A DNA stretch of 64,000 bases from assembly GCF_008253865.1 (NCBI RefSeq), contig NZ_CP042331.1:2976001-3040000 (forward strand). Reading direction: 5' to 3'. Numbering within the stretch: the first letter of the stretch is position 1; each line of letters begins with the position of its first letter. Of this stretch, positions 44,009 to 52,121 are shown piece by piece. The position numbers and the translations under genes are program-made. The notes beneath the pieces are model-generated. The model was not told where the DNA came from and did not search any database. It worked only from the letters and a program-made list of their open reading frames with translations. This DNA is from Bosea sp. F3-2 (GTDB lineage Bacteria > Pseudomonadota > Alphaproteobacteria > Rhizobiales > Beijerinckiaceae).

Positions 44009-45069
44009 GCCCCTCCCCTGCCCGGTTCCGCGACCGGCGTCCAGAGCACATCCTCGATCCGGCGCGCGCCGACGCAGAGCATGACGAGCCGGTCGAAGCC
44101 GAGCGCGATGCCGGACGCCGCCGGCATCAGCGCCAGCGCCTCCAGGAAATCGGCATCGATCGGATAGCGCTCGCCATAGATGCGCTCCTTCTCGTCCATA
44201 TCGGCCTCAAAACGGCGGCGCTGCTCGGCCGGGTCGGTGAGCTCGCCGAAGGCATTGGCCAGCTCGACGCCGCAGGCATAGAGCTCGAAGCGCTCGGCCA
44301 CGCGCGGATCACCGGGCTTCGGCCGGGCGAGCGCGGCCTCGCTGATCGGGTATTCGCAGAGGATCGTGGCACGGCCGCGGCCGAGATGCGGCTCGATGCG
44401 CTCGGAGAGCACCCGGCTGAAGATGTCCGACCAGCTGTCGTCCACGGCTAACCGGATGCCAGCCACAACGGCCTGATCGGCCAGCGCGACGCGGTCCGTC
44501 GCACCATTGGGCGAGATGGTCGAGAGCAGGTCGATGCCGGCATGGCGGGCGAAGGCATCGTGCAGGGTCAACCGCTCGGGCTCGGCGAAGGGGTCGGCCT
44601 CGACATCGCGCCAGCGGAGCACGGAGGCGCCAGCCGCACGGGCGGCCTCGGCCATCAGCGCCGCGCAATCCTGCATCAGCACCGCGTAATCCTCGCCGGC
44701 GCGATACCATTCCAGCATGGTGAATTCGGGGTGGTGCAGCGCCGTGCGCTCGCGGTTGCGAAAGACGCGGGCGAAATCGAAGATGCGGGTCTCGCCTGCC
44801 GCCAGCAGCTTCTTGGCCGCAAATTCCGGGGAAGTGTGCAGGTAATAGGGGTGGCCTTCGGCCGCGTTGTCGATCAGCGTCGTGCCGAAACCGTGCAGAT
44901 GCGTCTCGTTGCCGGGCGAGAGCTGCAGGATCGCCGCCTCGACCTCGATGAAGTCATCAGCCTCGAACCAGCGCCGCAGCGCCGCCTTGATCCGCCCGCG
45001 CGCCAGAAGCGCCGGGCGGCGGTCGGCATGAACATCGGGCCGCCAGAACGGCGTCGGGGAGGAACTCAT
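44005..45069 (-). CDS. epmA: EF-P lysine--lysine ligase (EpmA/GenX/PoxA)
   Basis: The 354-residue class II lysyl-tRNA-synthetase-like enzyme lacks the anticodon-binding domain. It has the synthetase motif 2 region (RVFRNRERTALHHPEFTMLEWYR) and a late motif-3-like GIALGFDRLVMLCVG. It attaches (R)-beta-lysine to Lys34 of EF-P. It is transcribed away from efp, with about 116 bp between the starts. Confidence 0.93.
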   Translation of the reverse strand: MSSSPTPFWRPDVHADRRPALLARGRIKAALRRWFEADDFIEVEAAILQLSPGNETHLHGFGTTLIDNAAEGHPYYLHTSPEFAAKKLLAAGETRIFDFARVFRNRERTALHHPEFTMLEWYRAGEDYAVLMQDCAALMAEAARAAGASVLRWRDVEADPFAEPERLTLHDAFARHAGIDLLSTISPNGATDRVALADQAVVAGIRLAVDDSWSDIFSRVLSERIEPHLGRGRATILCEYPISEAALARPKPGDPRVAERFELYACGVELANAFGELTDPAEQRRRFEADMDEKERIYGERYPIDADFLEALALMPAASGIALGFDRLVMLCVGARRIEDVLWTPVAEPGRGGA

Positions 45070-45185
45070 CGAATCTCGCGTCGGAACCGTCGGGAAGCTT
45101 CCGTTTCGCGCGCGAATGCGGTAGTTGCGCGGCGACAGGAATTCGCATAGCGCGCGGGAACGCCGCGCACCAGAAGGACATTCAC

Positions 45186-45755
45186 GTGGTCAAGGTCATC
45201 GCCTCTTCCGTCCGCAAGGGCAACGTCCTCGAAGTCGACGGGCACCTCTGCTCGGTGCTCTCGGCCGAGAGCTTCTTCCCCGGCAAGGGCACGCCGACGA
45301 CGCAGATCGACATGCGCCGCATTGCCGACGGCGTGAAGGTCACGCAGCGCTACAAGACGACCGAGCAGGTCGAGCGCGCCTATGTCGAGGACCGCGACTT
45401 CACCTATCTCTACCAGGACGGCGAGCAGTACGTCTTCATGAACCCGGAGAACTACGACCAGCTCCATGTCGACAAGGACGTGGTCGGCGATGCTGCTCCC
45501 TATCTCCAGGAAGGCATGAAGGTCTCGCTCTCGGTGTTCGAGGACAAGGCGGTCGCGATCGAGCTGCCGCAGCGCGTCACCCTCGAAGTCGTCGAGACCG
45601 AGCCGGTGACCAAGGGCCAGACGGCCTCCTCTTCCTACAAGCCGGCGATCCTCTCCAACGGCGTGCGCAGCGCCGTACCGCCGCATGTCGGCGTCGGCAC
45701 CCGCATCGTCGTGATGACGGCCGACGGCTCCTATGTCGAGCGCGCGAAGGATTGA
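45186..45755 (+). CDS. efp: translation elongation factor P
   Basis: The 189-residue EF-P relieves ribosome stalling at polyproline. The modified residue Lys34 is in FFPGKGTP, the form that receives beta-lysine. The three-domain OB-fold layout is full length. The start is GTG 45186. The divergent epmA-epmB pair supplies the modification. Confidence 0.96.
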   Translation: MVKVIASSVRKGNVLEVDGHLCSVLSAESFFPGKGTPTTQIDMRRIADGVKVTQRYKTTEQVERAYVEDRDFTYLYQDGEQYVFMNPENYDQLHVDKDVVGDAAPYLQEGMKVSLSVFEDKAVAIELPQRVTLEVVETEPVTKGQTASSSYKPAILSNGVRSAVPPHVGVGTRIVVMTADGSYVERAKD

Positions 45756-45782
45756 TCTGCTAGCTTATTGATCTGCTAGCTT
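45751..45782. repeat. 16-bp tandem duplication at the efp stop
   Basis: ATTGATCTGCTAGCTT occurs twice in immediate succession; the first copy contains the efp stop codon. It separates the gene from its terminator and looks like a replication-slippage product. Confidence 0.8.
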
Positions 45783-45821
45783 AGAGCGCAGCGGAAAAAT
45801 CTCCTCTATAGCTTTATGCAG

Positions 45822-45846
45822 CGGGCCCTTTCCGGGCCCGTTGTCG
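45822..45846 (+). terminator. efp terminator
   Basis: CGGGCCC and GGGCCCG pair around TTTCC, followed by the T-rich TTGTCGTTT. It also lies just before the next start at 45861. Confidence 0.65.
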
Positions 45847-45860
45847 TTTCGAGGTTTCCC

Positions 45861-46379
45861 ATGCCGCTCACAGTCCAGGCCGCCGCCCTTTCCGGCTTCG
45901 TTCAGACGCTCAAGGCGCTCGACGCCATTCTCGATAAGGCCGTGGAACAGGCCGAGACCCGCAAGATCCAGCCCGAGGTGCTGCTGACGGCGCGGCTCGC
46001 GCCGGACATGCTGGCCTTCACCCGCCAGATCCAGCTCTGCTGCGACTTCGCCAAGAACGCGGTGGCGCGCCTCTCGGGCGGCGAGAACCCGCGCTTCCCC
46101 GACGAGGAGAAGAGCTTCCCGGAGCTGAAGGAGCGCATCGCCAAGACGCTGGCCTTCATAGCCGCCGCCGATGGCGCCGCCCTCGATGCCGGGTTGTCCC
46201 GCGACGTCACCTTCCCACGCGGCCCCTCGGCGACCGTGACGATGACGGGCGAAGCCTATCTCACCCGCTTCGCCATCCCGAACTTCTATTTCCACGCCAC
46301 GACCGCCTACGACATCCTGCGCGAGAACGGCTTCCAGATCGGCAAGCAGGACTTCCTGCTCGGCGTCTTCGACGCCTGA
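45861..46379 (+). CDS. DUF1993 protein
   Basis: The 172-residue protein has the DUF1993 core, a helical bundle of the DinB-like class: LDAILDKAVEQAETRKI, DMLAFTRQIQLCCDFAKNA and the late FAIPNFYFHATTAYDILRENG. ATG at 45861 is preferred over the upstream ATG, which lies inside the terminator region. Function unknown; widespread in proteobacteria and fungi. Confidence 0.85.
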   Translation: MPLTVQAAALSGFVQTLKALDAILDKAVEQAETRKIQPEVLLTARLAPDMLAFTRQIQLCCDFAKNAVARLSGGENPRFPDEEKSFPELKERIAKTLAFIAAADGAALDAGLSRDVTFPRGPSATVTMTGEAYLTRFAIPNFYFHATTAYDILRENGFQIGKQDFLLGVFDA

Positions 46380-46398
46380 GGCCAAGTCGGGCCGGGGC

Positions 46399-46876
46399 AT
46401 GCCAGCGACGCCTGCCATCACGATCGAACGCGCCTCTCCCCGGGATGCCGGGGAGATCGCCGCACTCTATCTGGTCGCGAGGCGAAGCCCTGCCCTATCT
46501 GCGCCGCTGCCACAGCGACGAGGAGGTGCAGGGCTGGATCGAGGCCGTGAGGCTCGCCACCGGCGAGACCTGGGTCGCGCGCGAGGCCGGGCGCATCCTC
46601 GGCTTCCTATCGCTCGACGGCGACGAACTCGACCAGCTCTATCTGCTGCCAGGGCATTTCAGGCGCGGCATCGGCTCTCTCCTGCTTGCCAGGGCCAAGG
46701 AGCAAAGTCCCGTGCGGCTCAGCCTGTTCACCTTCCAGCGCAACACGGCCGCGCGGGCCTTCTATGAGCGCCACGGCTTCCGCCTCGTCGACCTCAATGA
46801 CGGCACGCGCAACGAAGAGGCCGAGCCGGACGCGCTTTACGAGTGGCGCCAGTCTTTTTCGACCCAGGGCTTGTAA
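46399..46876 (+). pseudogene. GNAT-family N-acetyltransferase with a frameshift
   Basis: The N-terminal 28 residues (ITIERASPRDAGEIAALYLVAR) are in the frame starting at ATG 46399. The rest (EALPYLRRCHSDEEVQGWI through the acetyl-CoA-binding FRRGIGSLLLARAKE and NTAARAFYERHGFRLVD) is in the +1 frame, ending at 46876. The junction near 46484 looks like a single-base deletion in a GNAT gene of about 158 codons. A sequencing error is possible. If real, only a start-less C-terminal part would remain. Confidence 0.75.
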
Positions 46877-46987
46877 TCGGCGACCGCCCTTCCCATCTCA
46901 CAGTCACGACGATGTCGAAGGCGTTCCACCGCTCTCCATCGCCGTTGAAGACGGCCATGGGCCGAACGTGTGACGCCGGATGTACGC

Positions 46988-47019
46988 GCACCGTTCCGCT
47001 GCATGGCCGTTGGCTTTTC
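46988..47019. repeat. 32-bp direct repeat, copy 1
   Basis: GCACCGTTCCGCTGCATGG... matches 29 of 32 bases of the copy at 47762-47793. The two copies bracket the Gly-rich secreted-protein gene. Confidence 0.6.
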
Positions 47020-47020
47020 G

Positions 47021-47055
47021 AATGCCCGTAGCGCCTTGGCGTTGCGGGCATTTTT
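47021..47055 (+). terminator. Rho-independent terminator
   Basis: ATGCCCG ... CGGGCAT with an inner GCGCC/GGCGT pairing, followed by TTTTT. It lies 145 bp after the GNAT stop and upstream of the Gly-rich gene. Confidence 0.65.
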
Positions 47056-47157
47056 CTTGCGCGCCGGGGGAGGAAGCGCAGTCGATGTTCATTGTATGTT
47101 CATGTTAAAAAGCGCAAATTCAGCGCAAGGCGAGGCTCATTTGATGGGAGGTTCGTC

Positions 47158-47685
47158 ATGATCTCAACCTTCAGCAGCAACAAGATGGTTGCCACCGCTT
47201 TCGCCGCGGCAGCGATGTCCGTCGGCGTCATCGCATGGTCGCCCCCCGCCGAGGCACGGTTCGGAGGCGGAAGCTTCCATGGTGGCGGCGGCATGGCGTT
47301 CCGTGGCGGCGGGACCGGCTTCCATGGCGGCGGCATGGCCTTCCGCGGCGGCGGGACCGGCTTCCATGGCGGCGGCATGGCCTTCCGCGGCGGCGGCGTC
47401 CGGATGGGCGGATTCGGGGGCGGCGGGTTCGTGCGTCCTGGTTTCGCGCGCCCGGCATTCGTGGGACCCGGCTTCGTCCGGCCAGGCTTTGCCCACCGGG
47501 CGGTGTTCTTTCACAATCAGCGGTTCCACCATAACCGCTTCTTCTTCGGTCCGGCCTTCGCGTTCGGCGTAGGCGCGCCCTACTACTACAACAGCTACTA
47601 CAGCGATGACTGCTACTACGTGTGGCGGCGCCGTTTCGACCCGTGGGGCTATGTCGTCGCCCGCCGCGTGCTGGTCTGCCAGTGA
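47158..47685 (+). CDS. secreted glycine-rich protein with 14-residue tandem repeats
   Basis: The 175-residue protein starts at ATG 47158 after GGGAGG. A signal peptide (ATAFAAAAMSVGVIAWSPPAEA) precedes GGGMAFRGGGTGFH repeats encoded by 42-bp units (47284-47325, 47326-47367 and a partial 47368-47397). The C-terminal part has HNQRFHHNRFFFGPAFAFG, a Tyr-rich patch and YYVWRRRFDPWGYVVARRVLVCQ, a tail common to Rhizobiales Gly-rich envelope proteins. Function unknown. Confidence 0.8.
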   Translation: MISTFSSNKMVATAFAAAAMSVGVIAWSPPAEARFGGGSFHGGGGMAFRGGGTGFHGGGMAFRGGGTGFHGGGMAFRGGGVRMGGFGGGGFVRPGFARPAFVGPGFVRPGFAHRAVFFHNQRFHHNRFFFGPAFAFGVGAPYYYNSYYSDDCYYVWRRRFDPWGYVVARRVLVCQ

Positions 47686-47761
47686 CGCGGCTTCACGGCT
47701 CCAGATAGCTTCAGCGGCGGCCTGCGCCGCCGCGAGCCGATGCGCGTCTGCTAATTCAGCG

Positions 47762-47793
47762 GCACCGTTCCGCTGAATGGCTGTTGGCGTTTC
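47762..47793. repeat. 32-bp direct repeat, copy 2
   Basis: GCACCGTTCCGCTGAATGG..., the second copy of the repeat at 46988-47019; here it directly precedes the rhodanese gene stop. TTCAGCGG ... CCGCTGAA around it can also form a hairpin. Confidence 0.6.
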
Positions 47794-47802
47794 TGGGCCC
47801 CG

Positions 47803-48324
47803 CTATGATGCGGGCGCCGCGCGGTTCCAGGGCATGCGCGCGAGCAGCATGGCCAGCCCGCACCAGCCCGTCGCACCGGCGAAGGCCAGCATCGCGCCCA
47901 TGAGCCCCGCGATGGCAAAGGCCGCGGTCAGGCCGGCAAAGCCGGCGAGGACCAGGAGCGCGACCATAGCCCCGACGATCATCTGAACCTGGCGGAAGAT
48001 CGACAGGCGCAGACCGGCATTGCCGACGACCGGCAAGCCAGCAGCCCGCCAGGCGACGATGCCACCGTCCAGGCTGACGCTCTCCGCCCGCTGGGCGGCA
48101 AGTGCACAGGCTTGAGAGCTCCGCATTCCGCTCTGGCACTGGAAGATCAGCGTCCGGTCACGGGGCAGCTCCGCCAGCGCCTCCGGCAAACCGCTCAACG
48201 GCAGGGAGACAGCGAGCGGGATATGGCTCGCGGCGAACTCGGCCGGCTCGCGCACATCGATCAGAAGCGCCTCGCCGGCCGCCAGCTGACGCTGCGCCTC
48301 CTGTGGGGTGATCGTGCGGGTCAT
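47803..48324 (-). CDS. rhodanese-domain protein with C-terminal membrane segment (DUF2892)
   Basis: The 173-residue protein has an N-terminal rhodanese domain with the catalytic Cys63 in FQCQSGMRSS, which would carry a persulfide, and a C-terminal DUF2892-type pair of helices (IVGAMVALLVLAGFAGLTAAFAI and a second). The start ATG overlaps the stop of the ArsR-type gene (ATGA). With a BigR/SqrR-like sensor upstream it probably handles sulfane sulfur at the membrane. Confidence 0.88.
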   Translation of the reverse strand: MTRTITPQEAQRQLAAGEALLIDVREPAEFAASHIPLAVSLPLSGLPEALAELPRDRTLIFQCQSGMRSSQACALAAQRAESVSLDGGIVAWRAAGLPVVGNAGLRLSIFRQVQMIVGAMVALLVLAGFAGLTAAFAIAGLMGAMLAFAGATGWCGLAMLLARMPWNRAAPAS

Positions 48325-48653
48325 GATGGCTGCCTTCCGCAGAAATGGATGTAGAGCACCGCCATCAGCTCCATCACGGCCGGATGGGAGATGGAATAGT
48401 GCAGGGTTCGGTGGTCTCGGCGGAAGTCGACGATGCCTTCCGCCTTCAGCTTCGCCAGATGCTGGGACATCGAGGTCGGCGCGATGCGCGTTTCGGCGAT
48501 CAGCTCACCGACGCTACGCTCCCCCTCTGACAACGCGCAGAGGATGAGCAGCCGTTGCGGATTGGCGAGCCCCTTCAGGAAACCCGCCACGCCTTCGGCC
48601 TTCTCCGCCATCGCCTCGGCCAACGCCGGCTCTTGCTTAGCCTTATAATTCAT
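48321..48653 (-). CDS. ArsR-family regulator, BigR/SqrR-like persulfide sensor
   Basis: The 110-residue winged-helix protein has the ArsR core (ANPQRLLILCALSEGERSVGEL, SMSQHLAKLKAEGIV). It has two Cys, Cys39 and Cys105, spaced 66 residues apart as in BigR and SqrR, where the pair forms a tetrasulfide bridge on exposure to sulfane sulfur and the repressor leaves DNA. It is co-transcribed with the rhodanese gene and diverges from an AhpD-like gene; an AT-rich palindrome lies between them. Confidence 0.85.
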   Translation of the reverse strand: MNYKAKQEPALAEAMAEKAEGVAGFLKGLANPQRLLILCALSEGERSVGELIAETRIAPTSMSQHLAKLKAEGIVDFRRDHRTLHYSISHPAVMELMAVLYIHFCGRQPS

Positions 48654-48660
48654 GTTTTTA

Positions 48661-48679
48661 TGATATTAGAAAAATATGA
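48661..48679. promoter_or_regulatory. candidate operator for the ArsR-type regulator
   Basis: TGATATT-agaaa-AATATGA, arms matching at six of seven positions, lies between the divergent regulator and AhpD-like genes. It is AT-rich like known BigR sites. Assignment inferred from position. Confidence 0.55.
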
Positions 48680-48700
48680 ACTGTCAAGGACCAACACCAC

Positions 48701-49054
48701 ATGAGCAAGGACTACCGCACCATCACACAGGATATTTCCGCCTACATGCGCGAGTTACGCGGGCTGCAGCCGGAAGCGATGAAGGGCTTCGGCACCCTGG
48801 CGCAGTCGGCCGGTGCCGACGGCGCGCTCGACAAGAAAAGCAAGGAGTTCATCGCGCTGGCGATCGGCATCGCGCAGCACTGCGACGGCTGCATCGGCTT
48901 CCACGCCAAGGCCCTGGCCGGGCTCGGCGCCTCACGCCAGGAGATCGCGGAAGTCGCCGCGATGTCGGTCTATATGGGCGGCGGCCCGGCTCTGATGTAC
49001 GCAGCGGATGCGCTGCGCGCCTTCGATCAGTTCGCGACGCCGGCAGCGGCCTGA
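48701..49054 (+). CDS. carboxymuconolactone decarboxylase/AhpD-like protein
   Basis: The 117-residue protein has the CxxC plus His signature of AhpD-type alkylhydroperoxidases: QHCDGCIGFHAKALAG (Cys61, Cys64, His68). These trimeric proteins act as thiol peroxidase partners; true decarboxylases lack the Cys pair. ATG at 48701 has AAGGA upstream. Divergence from a persulfide-sensing repressor suggests induction by reactive sulfur or oxidants. Confidence 0.87.
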   Translation: MSKDYRTITQDISAYMRELRGLQPEAMKGFGTLAQSAGADGALDKKSKEFIALAIGIAQHCDGCIGFHAKALAGLGASRQEIAEVAAMSVYMGGGPALMYAADALRAFDQFATPAAA

Positions 49055-49090
49055 AGCGGCGCCAACCGCCCGAAGCTACCGGGCTCGGTC

Positions 49091-49180
49091 GTCATGGTCG
49101 GGCTTGTCCCGACCATCCACGTCTTCCTTCGTCGAGGGCTCTGTTCAAGGTGGGTGCTCGCCACAAGGGCGAGCATGACG
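49091..49180. repeat. palindromic intergenic repeat
   Basis: GTCATGGTCGGGCTTGTCCC ... GCTCGCCACAAGGGCGAGCATGAC, the same family as 26377-26467 in opposite orientation. It lies downstream of the AhpD-like gene. Confidence 0.7.
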
Positions 49181-49192
49181 CAAGAGCACGCG

Positions 49193-49286
49193 CCGATCTG
49201 ACTGCAACGCAGTCAGATCGGAGAACGCGTTCTCTCACTTAAGTTGAGAGACGAATTCACCGATCAGGTTGATCCAACCTGATCGG
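49193..49286. repeat. row of four adjacent palindromes between convergent genes
   Basis: The palindromes are CCGATCTGACTGC-aac-GCAGTCAGATCGG (49193-49221), GAGAACGCGTTCTC (49221-49234), a seven-pair hairpin TCTCTCA...TGAGAGA (49231-49251) and CCGATCAGGTTG-atc-CAACCTGATCGG (49260-49286). They fill the space between convergent genes and may act as a bidirectional terminator or as a repeat element. Confidence 0.6.
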
Positions 49287-49301
49287 ATCCGGCTCTAGGC
49301 C

Positions 49302-49958
49302 TCAGCCCTGCAGGAAGGGGTTGTTCCGGCGTTCCTCGCCCAGCGTGCTGGCCGGACCATGGCCGGGCAGGAACTGGACGTCATCGCCGAGGGGCAGGAG
49401 CTTTTCCCTAATGCCCGAGATCAGCGTCTCGTGGCTGCCATAGGGGAAGTCGGTGCGGCCAACGGAGCCGGCGAAGACCGTATCGCCAGCGAGCAGGAAG
49501 CGCAGATCCTTCTGGAAGAAGGTGATGTGGCCCGGCGTATGGCCGGGGACGTGCTGGACCGAGAAGGTCAGGCCGCCGAGCGAGACTTCGTCGCCTTCCT
49601 GCAGCCAGCGGGTCGGCTTCACCGCCTTCATGCCATGGATATCGAAGCGCAGGCCCTGCTCCGGCAGGGCATCGAGCAGGAACTGGTCTGCCTCATGCGG
49701 GCCGATGATTGGCAGCGAGAGCGCTTCGGCGAGCTCGGTGGCGCCGCCGGCGTGGTCGAGATGGCCATGCGTCAGCCAGATCGCGACCGGGGTAACGCCG
49801 AGTTCCTTCAGAGCTTCCTGCAGGCGGGGAGCGTCGCCGCCGGGATCGACGATGGCCGCCTGCTTCGTCTTCGTGTCCCAGATGATCGAGCAGTTCTGCT
49901 GGAACGGCGTCACCGGCACGACGGCGATCTGGAGCGGCGCTTCGGGCTGGTCGGTCAT
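49302..49958 (-). CDS. MBL-fold metallo-hydrolase (glyoxalase II-like)
   Basis: The 218-residue protein has THGHLDHAGG (His64, His66, Asp68, His69) and the later VPGHTPGH and GDTVFAGSVGRTD motifs of YcbL/GloB-type hydrolases, which cleave hydroxyacyl-glutathione or similar thioesters. It lacks the C-terminal helical domain of classical GloB. ATG at 49958 is preferred. It follows the small secreted-protein gene on the same strand by 35 bp. Confidence 0.88.
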   Translation of the reverse strand: MTDQPEAPLQIAVVPVTPFQQNCSIIWDTKTKQAAIVDPGGDAPRLQEALKELGVTPVAIWLTHGHLDHAGGATELAEALSLPIIGPHEADQFLLDALPEQGLRFDIHGMKAVKPTRWLQEGDEVSLGGLTFSVQHVPGHTPGHITFFQKDLRFLLAGDTVFAGSVGRTDFPYGSHETLISGIREKLLPLGDDVQFLPGHGPASTLGEERRNNPFLQG

Positions 49959-49993
49959 GCGGTCGCCTTCGATTCGAGCAATAAGAAAGAGCC

Positions 49994-50323
49994 TCACCGC
50001 CCGCCGCAGCGATTGGCGATGAGCGCGCGGTAGTTCACCAGCTCGGAATCCATCTCCGCGACATTGCGCTCACGCTCCGCCCCGCTCTGGCAGGCGGCGA
50101 AGGTCGAGCGCGCCTTCTGGAGATAGCCGACATGCTCGCGAAAAGTCCGGCACTGGGTCGCCTGATCGGCGCTGGCGGCCGCTGCAAGCCGGGTCTGCTG
50201 CAGGCGGAAGCCGGCCTCGTTCTGGAAGAGGTCGCGCGAGCAGGTTGCCGGGCGTGGTTGCTGGGCGAGCGCCGGACCGGCAAGCATCCCCGTCAGCAAC
50301 GCCAGGGTCAGCGCAGTCCTCAT
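49994..50323 (-). CDS. secreted Cys-containing hypothetical protein
   Basis: The 109-residue protein has a signal peptide (MRTALTLALLTGMLAGPALA) and a helical mature region with four Cys (PATCSRD, TQCRTF, AACQSG, NRCGGR), which probably form two disulphides. ATG at 50323 overlaps the stop of the fumarase gene (ATGA). Not recognised; conserved small proteins in this position are plausible but unverified. Confidence 0.65.
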   Translation of the reverse strand: MRTALTLALLTGMLAGPALAQQPRPATCSRDLFQNEAGFRLQQTRLAAAASADQATQCRTFREHVGYLQKARSTFAACQSGAERERNVAEMDSELVNYRALIANRCGGR

Positions 50324-51948
50324 CCGAGGTTCAGCTCCTTGAAGAAGTCATTGCCCTTGTCGTCGATGACGATGAAGGCCGGGAAATTCTCGACCTCGAT
50401 CTTCCAGACCGCTTCCATGCCGAGTTCCGGATATTCCAGGACCTCGACCTTGCGGATGCAGTCCTGCGCCAAGCGGGCGGCCGGGCCGCCGATCGAACCG
50501 AGATAGAAGCCGCCATGCTTGTTGCAGGCCTCGCGGACCGCCGCCGAACGGTTGCCCTTGGCCAGCATCACCATGGAGCCGCCGAAGGACTGGAACTGGT
50601 CGACGAAGGAATCCATGCGGCCGGCCGTGGTCGGACCGAAGGAGCCGGAGGCGAAGCCTTCCGGCGTCTTCGCCGGGCCGGCGTAATAGACCGGATGGTT
50701 CTTGAAATAGTCGGGCATGCCCTCGCCGCGCTCGAGTCGCTCGCGGATCTTGGCGTGGGCGAGGTCGCGCGCGACGACGATGGTGCCGGTCAGCGACAGG
50801 CGCGTCTTGACAGGGTGCTTCGTGAGTGTGGCGAGGATCTCGCTCATCGGCTGATTGAGGTCGACCTTGACGACATCGCCGCCGAGCTTCGCCTCGTCGA
50901 TATCCGGCAGGTACTTCGACGGATCGGTCTCCAGCGCCTCGAGGAAAATGCCATCCTTGGTGATCTTGCCCTTGGCCTGACGGTCAGCCGAGCAGGAGAC
51001 GCCCAGCCCGATCGGCAGCGAGGCGCCATGGCGCGGCAGGCGGATGACACGCACGTCATGGCAGAAATACTTGCCGCCGAACTGCGCGCCGACGCCGAGC
51101 GACTGCGTCAGCTTGTGGACCTCCTCCTCCATTTCGAGATCGCGGAAGGCATGGCCCGAGGGCGAACCCTTGGTCGGCAGCGCGTCGAGATAGCGGGTCG
51201 AGGCGAGCTTCACCGTCTTGAGATTCTGTTCGGCCGAAGTGCCGCCGATGACGATGGCGAGGTGGTAGGGCGGGCAGGCGGCGGTGCCGAGCGTCAGGAT
51301 CTTCTCCTTCAGGAACGCCATCATGCGGTCCTTGGTGAGAAGCGACGGCGTCGCCTGATAGAGGAAGGTCTTGTTGGCCGAGCCACCGCCCTTGCAGACG
51401 AAGAGGAACTTATAGGCGGAGTCGTTAGGACCTTGGCCCTCGGCGTAGATGTCGATCTGGGCCGGCAGGTTGGTCGCGGTGTTCTTCTCCTCGAACATGG
51501 AGAGCGGCGCGAGCTGCGAATAGCGCAGGTTGCGCTTGAGATAGGCGTCATGGACGCCCTCGCCCAGCGCCGATTCGTCGTCGCCATCGGTCCAGACCTT
51601 GCGGCCCTTCTTGCCCATGATGATCGCGGTGCCGGTGTCCTGGCACATCGGCAGGACGCCGCCGGCGGCGATGTTGGCGTTCTTCAGCAGGTCGTAGGCG
51701 ACGAACTTGTCGTTCGAGGTCGCCTCGGGGTCGTCGAGAATCTTGGCGAGCTGCGCGAGATGGCCGGGGCGCAGCAGGTGGTTGATGTCGATGAAGGCCT
51801 GCTCGGAGAGCTGGCGGATCGCCTCGCGGGAGACGCTCAGCACCTCGCGATCACCGATCTTCTCGACGCTGACGCCTTCGCTGCCGAGCTTGCGATAGGG
51901 CGTCTTGTCCTCACCGAGCGGGAAGAGATCGACATGCGTATAGGCCAT
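50320..51948 (-). CDS. fumarate hydratase, class I (Fe-S dependent)
   Basis: The 542-residue class I fumarase interconverts fumarate and malate in the TCA cycle with a 4Fe-4S cluster. Cluster Cys candidates lie in VLPMCQDTG, TAACPPYH and GVSCSADRQ. The C-terminal beta domain contains GSFGPTTAGRMDSFV and GGPAARLAQDCI. ATG at 51948 (MAYTHVDLFPLG) is preferred over the upstream ATG at 51987. A full-length single-chain form. Confidence 0.94.
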   Translation of the reverse strand: MAYTHVDLFPLGEDKTPYRKLGSEGVSVEKIGDREVLSVSREAIRQLSEQAFIDINHLLRPGHLAQLAKILDDPEATSNDKFVAYDLLKNANIAAGGVLPMCQDTGTAIIMGKKGRKVWTDGDDESALGEGVHDAYLKRNLRYSQLAPLSMFEEKNTATNLPAQIDIYAEGQGPNDSAYKFLFVCKGGGSANKTFLYQATPSLLTKDRMMAFLKEKILTLGTAACPPYHLAIVIGGTSAEQNLKTVKLASTRYLDALPTKGSPSGHAFRDLEMEEEVHKLTQSLGVGAQFGGKYFCHDVRVIRLPRHGASLPIGLGVSCSADRQAKGKITKDGIFLEALETDPSKYLPDIDEAKLGGDVVKVDLNQPMSEILATLTKHPVKTRLSLTGTIVVARDLAHAKIRERLERGEGMPDYFKNHPVYYAGPAKTPEGFASGSFGPTTAGRMDSFVDQFQSFGGSMVMLAKGNRSAAVREACNKHGGFYLGSIGGPAARLAQDCIRKVEVLEYPELGMEAVWKIEVENFPAFIVIDDKGNDFFKELNLG

Positions 51949-52121
51949 GATCAGCGGCTCCGAACCAATGAAGCGCTGCGCTCCCATTTTGGGACAGAGA
52001 TTGTTCCACCGACAGGCTTGCTGTGGATCAGAACGGTCTCCGGCCGGACGCGCGACGCCGTATGGCCGGCGTCATAGCCCGTCGACCGGCATCGTCCAAG
52101 CAGTCTTTAATGAGTTTAAGC

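Noticed and set aside
47284..47397. CRISPR-like regular repeats
   Set aside because: They are in-frame 42-bp coding repeats of a Gly-rich protein with no spacers.
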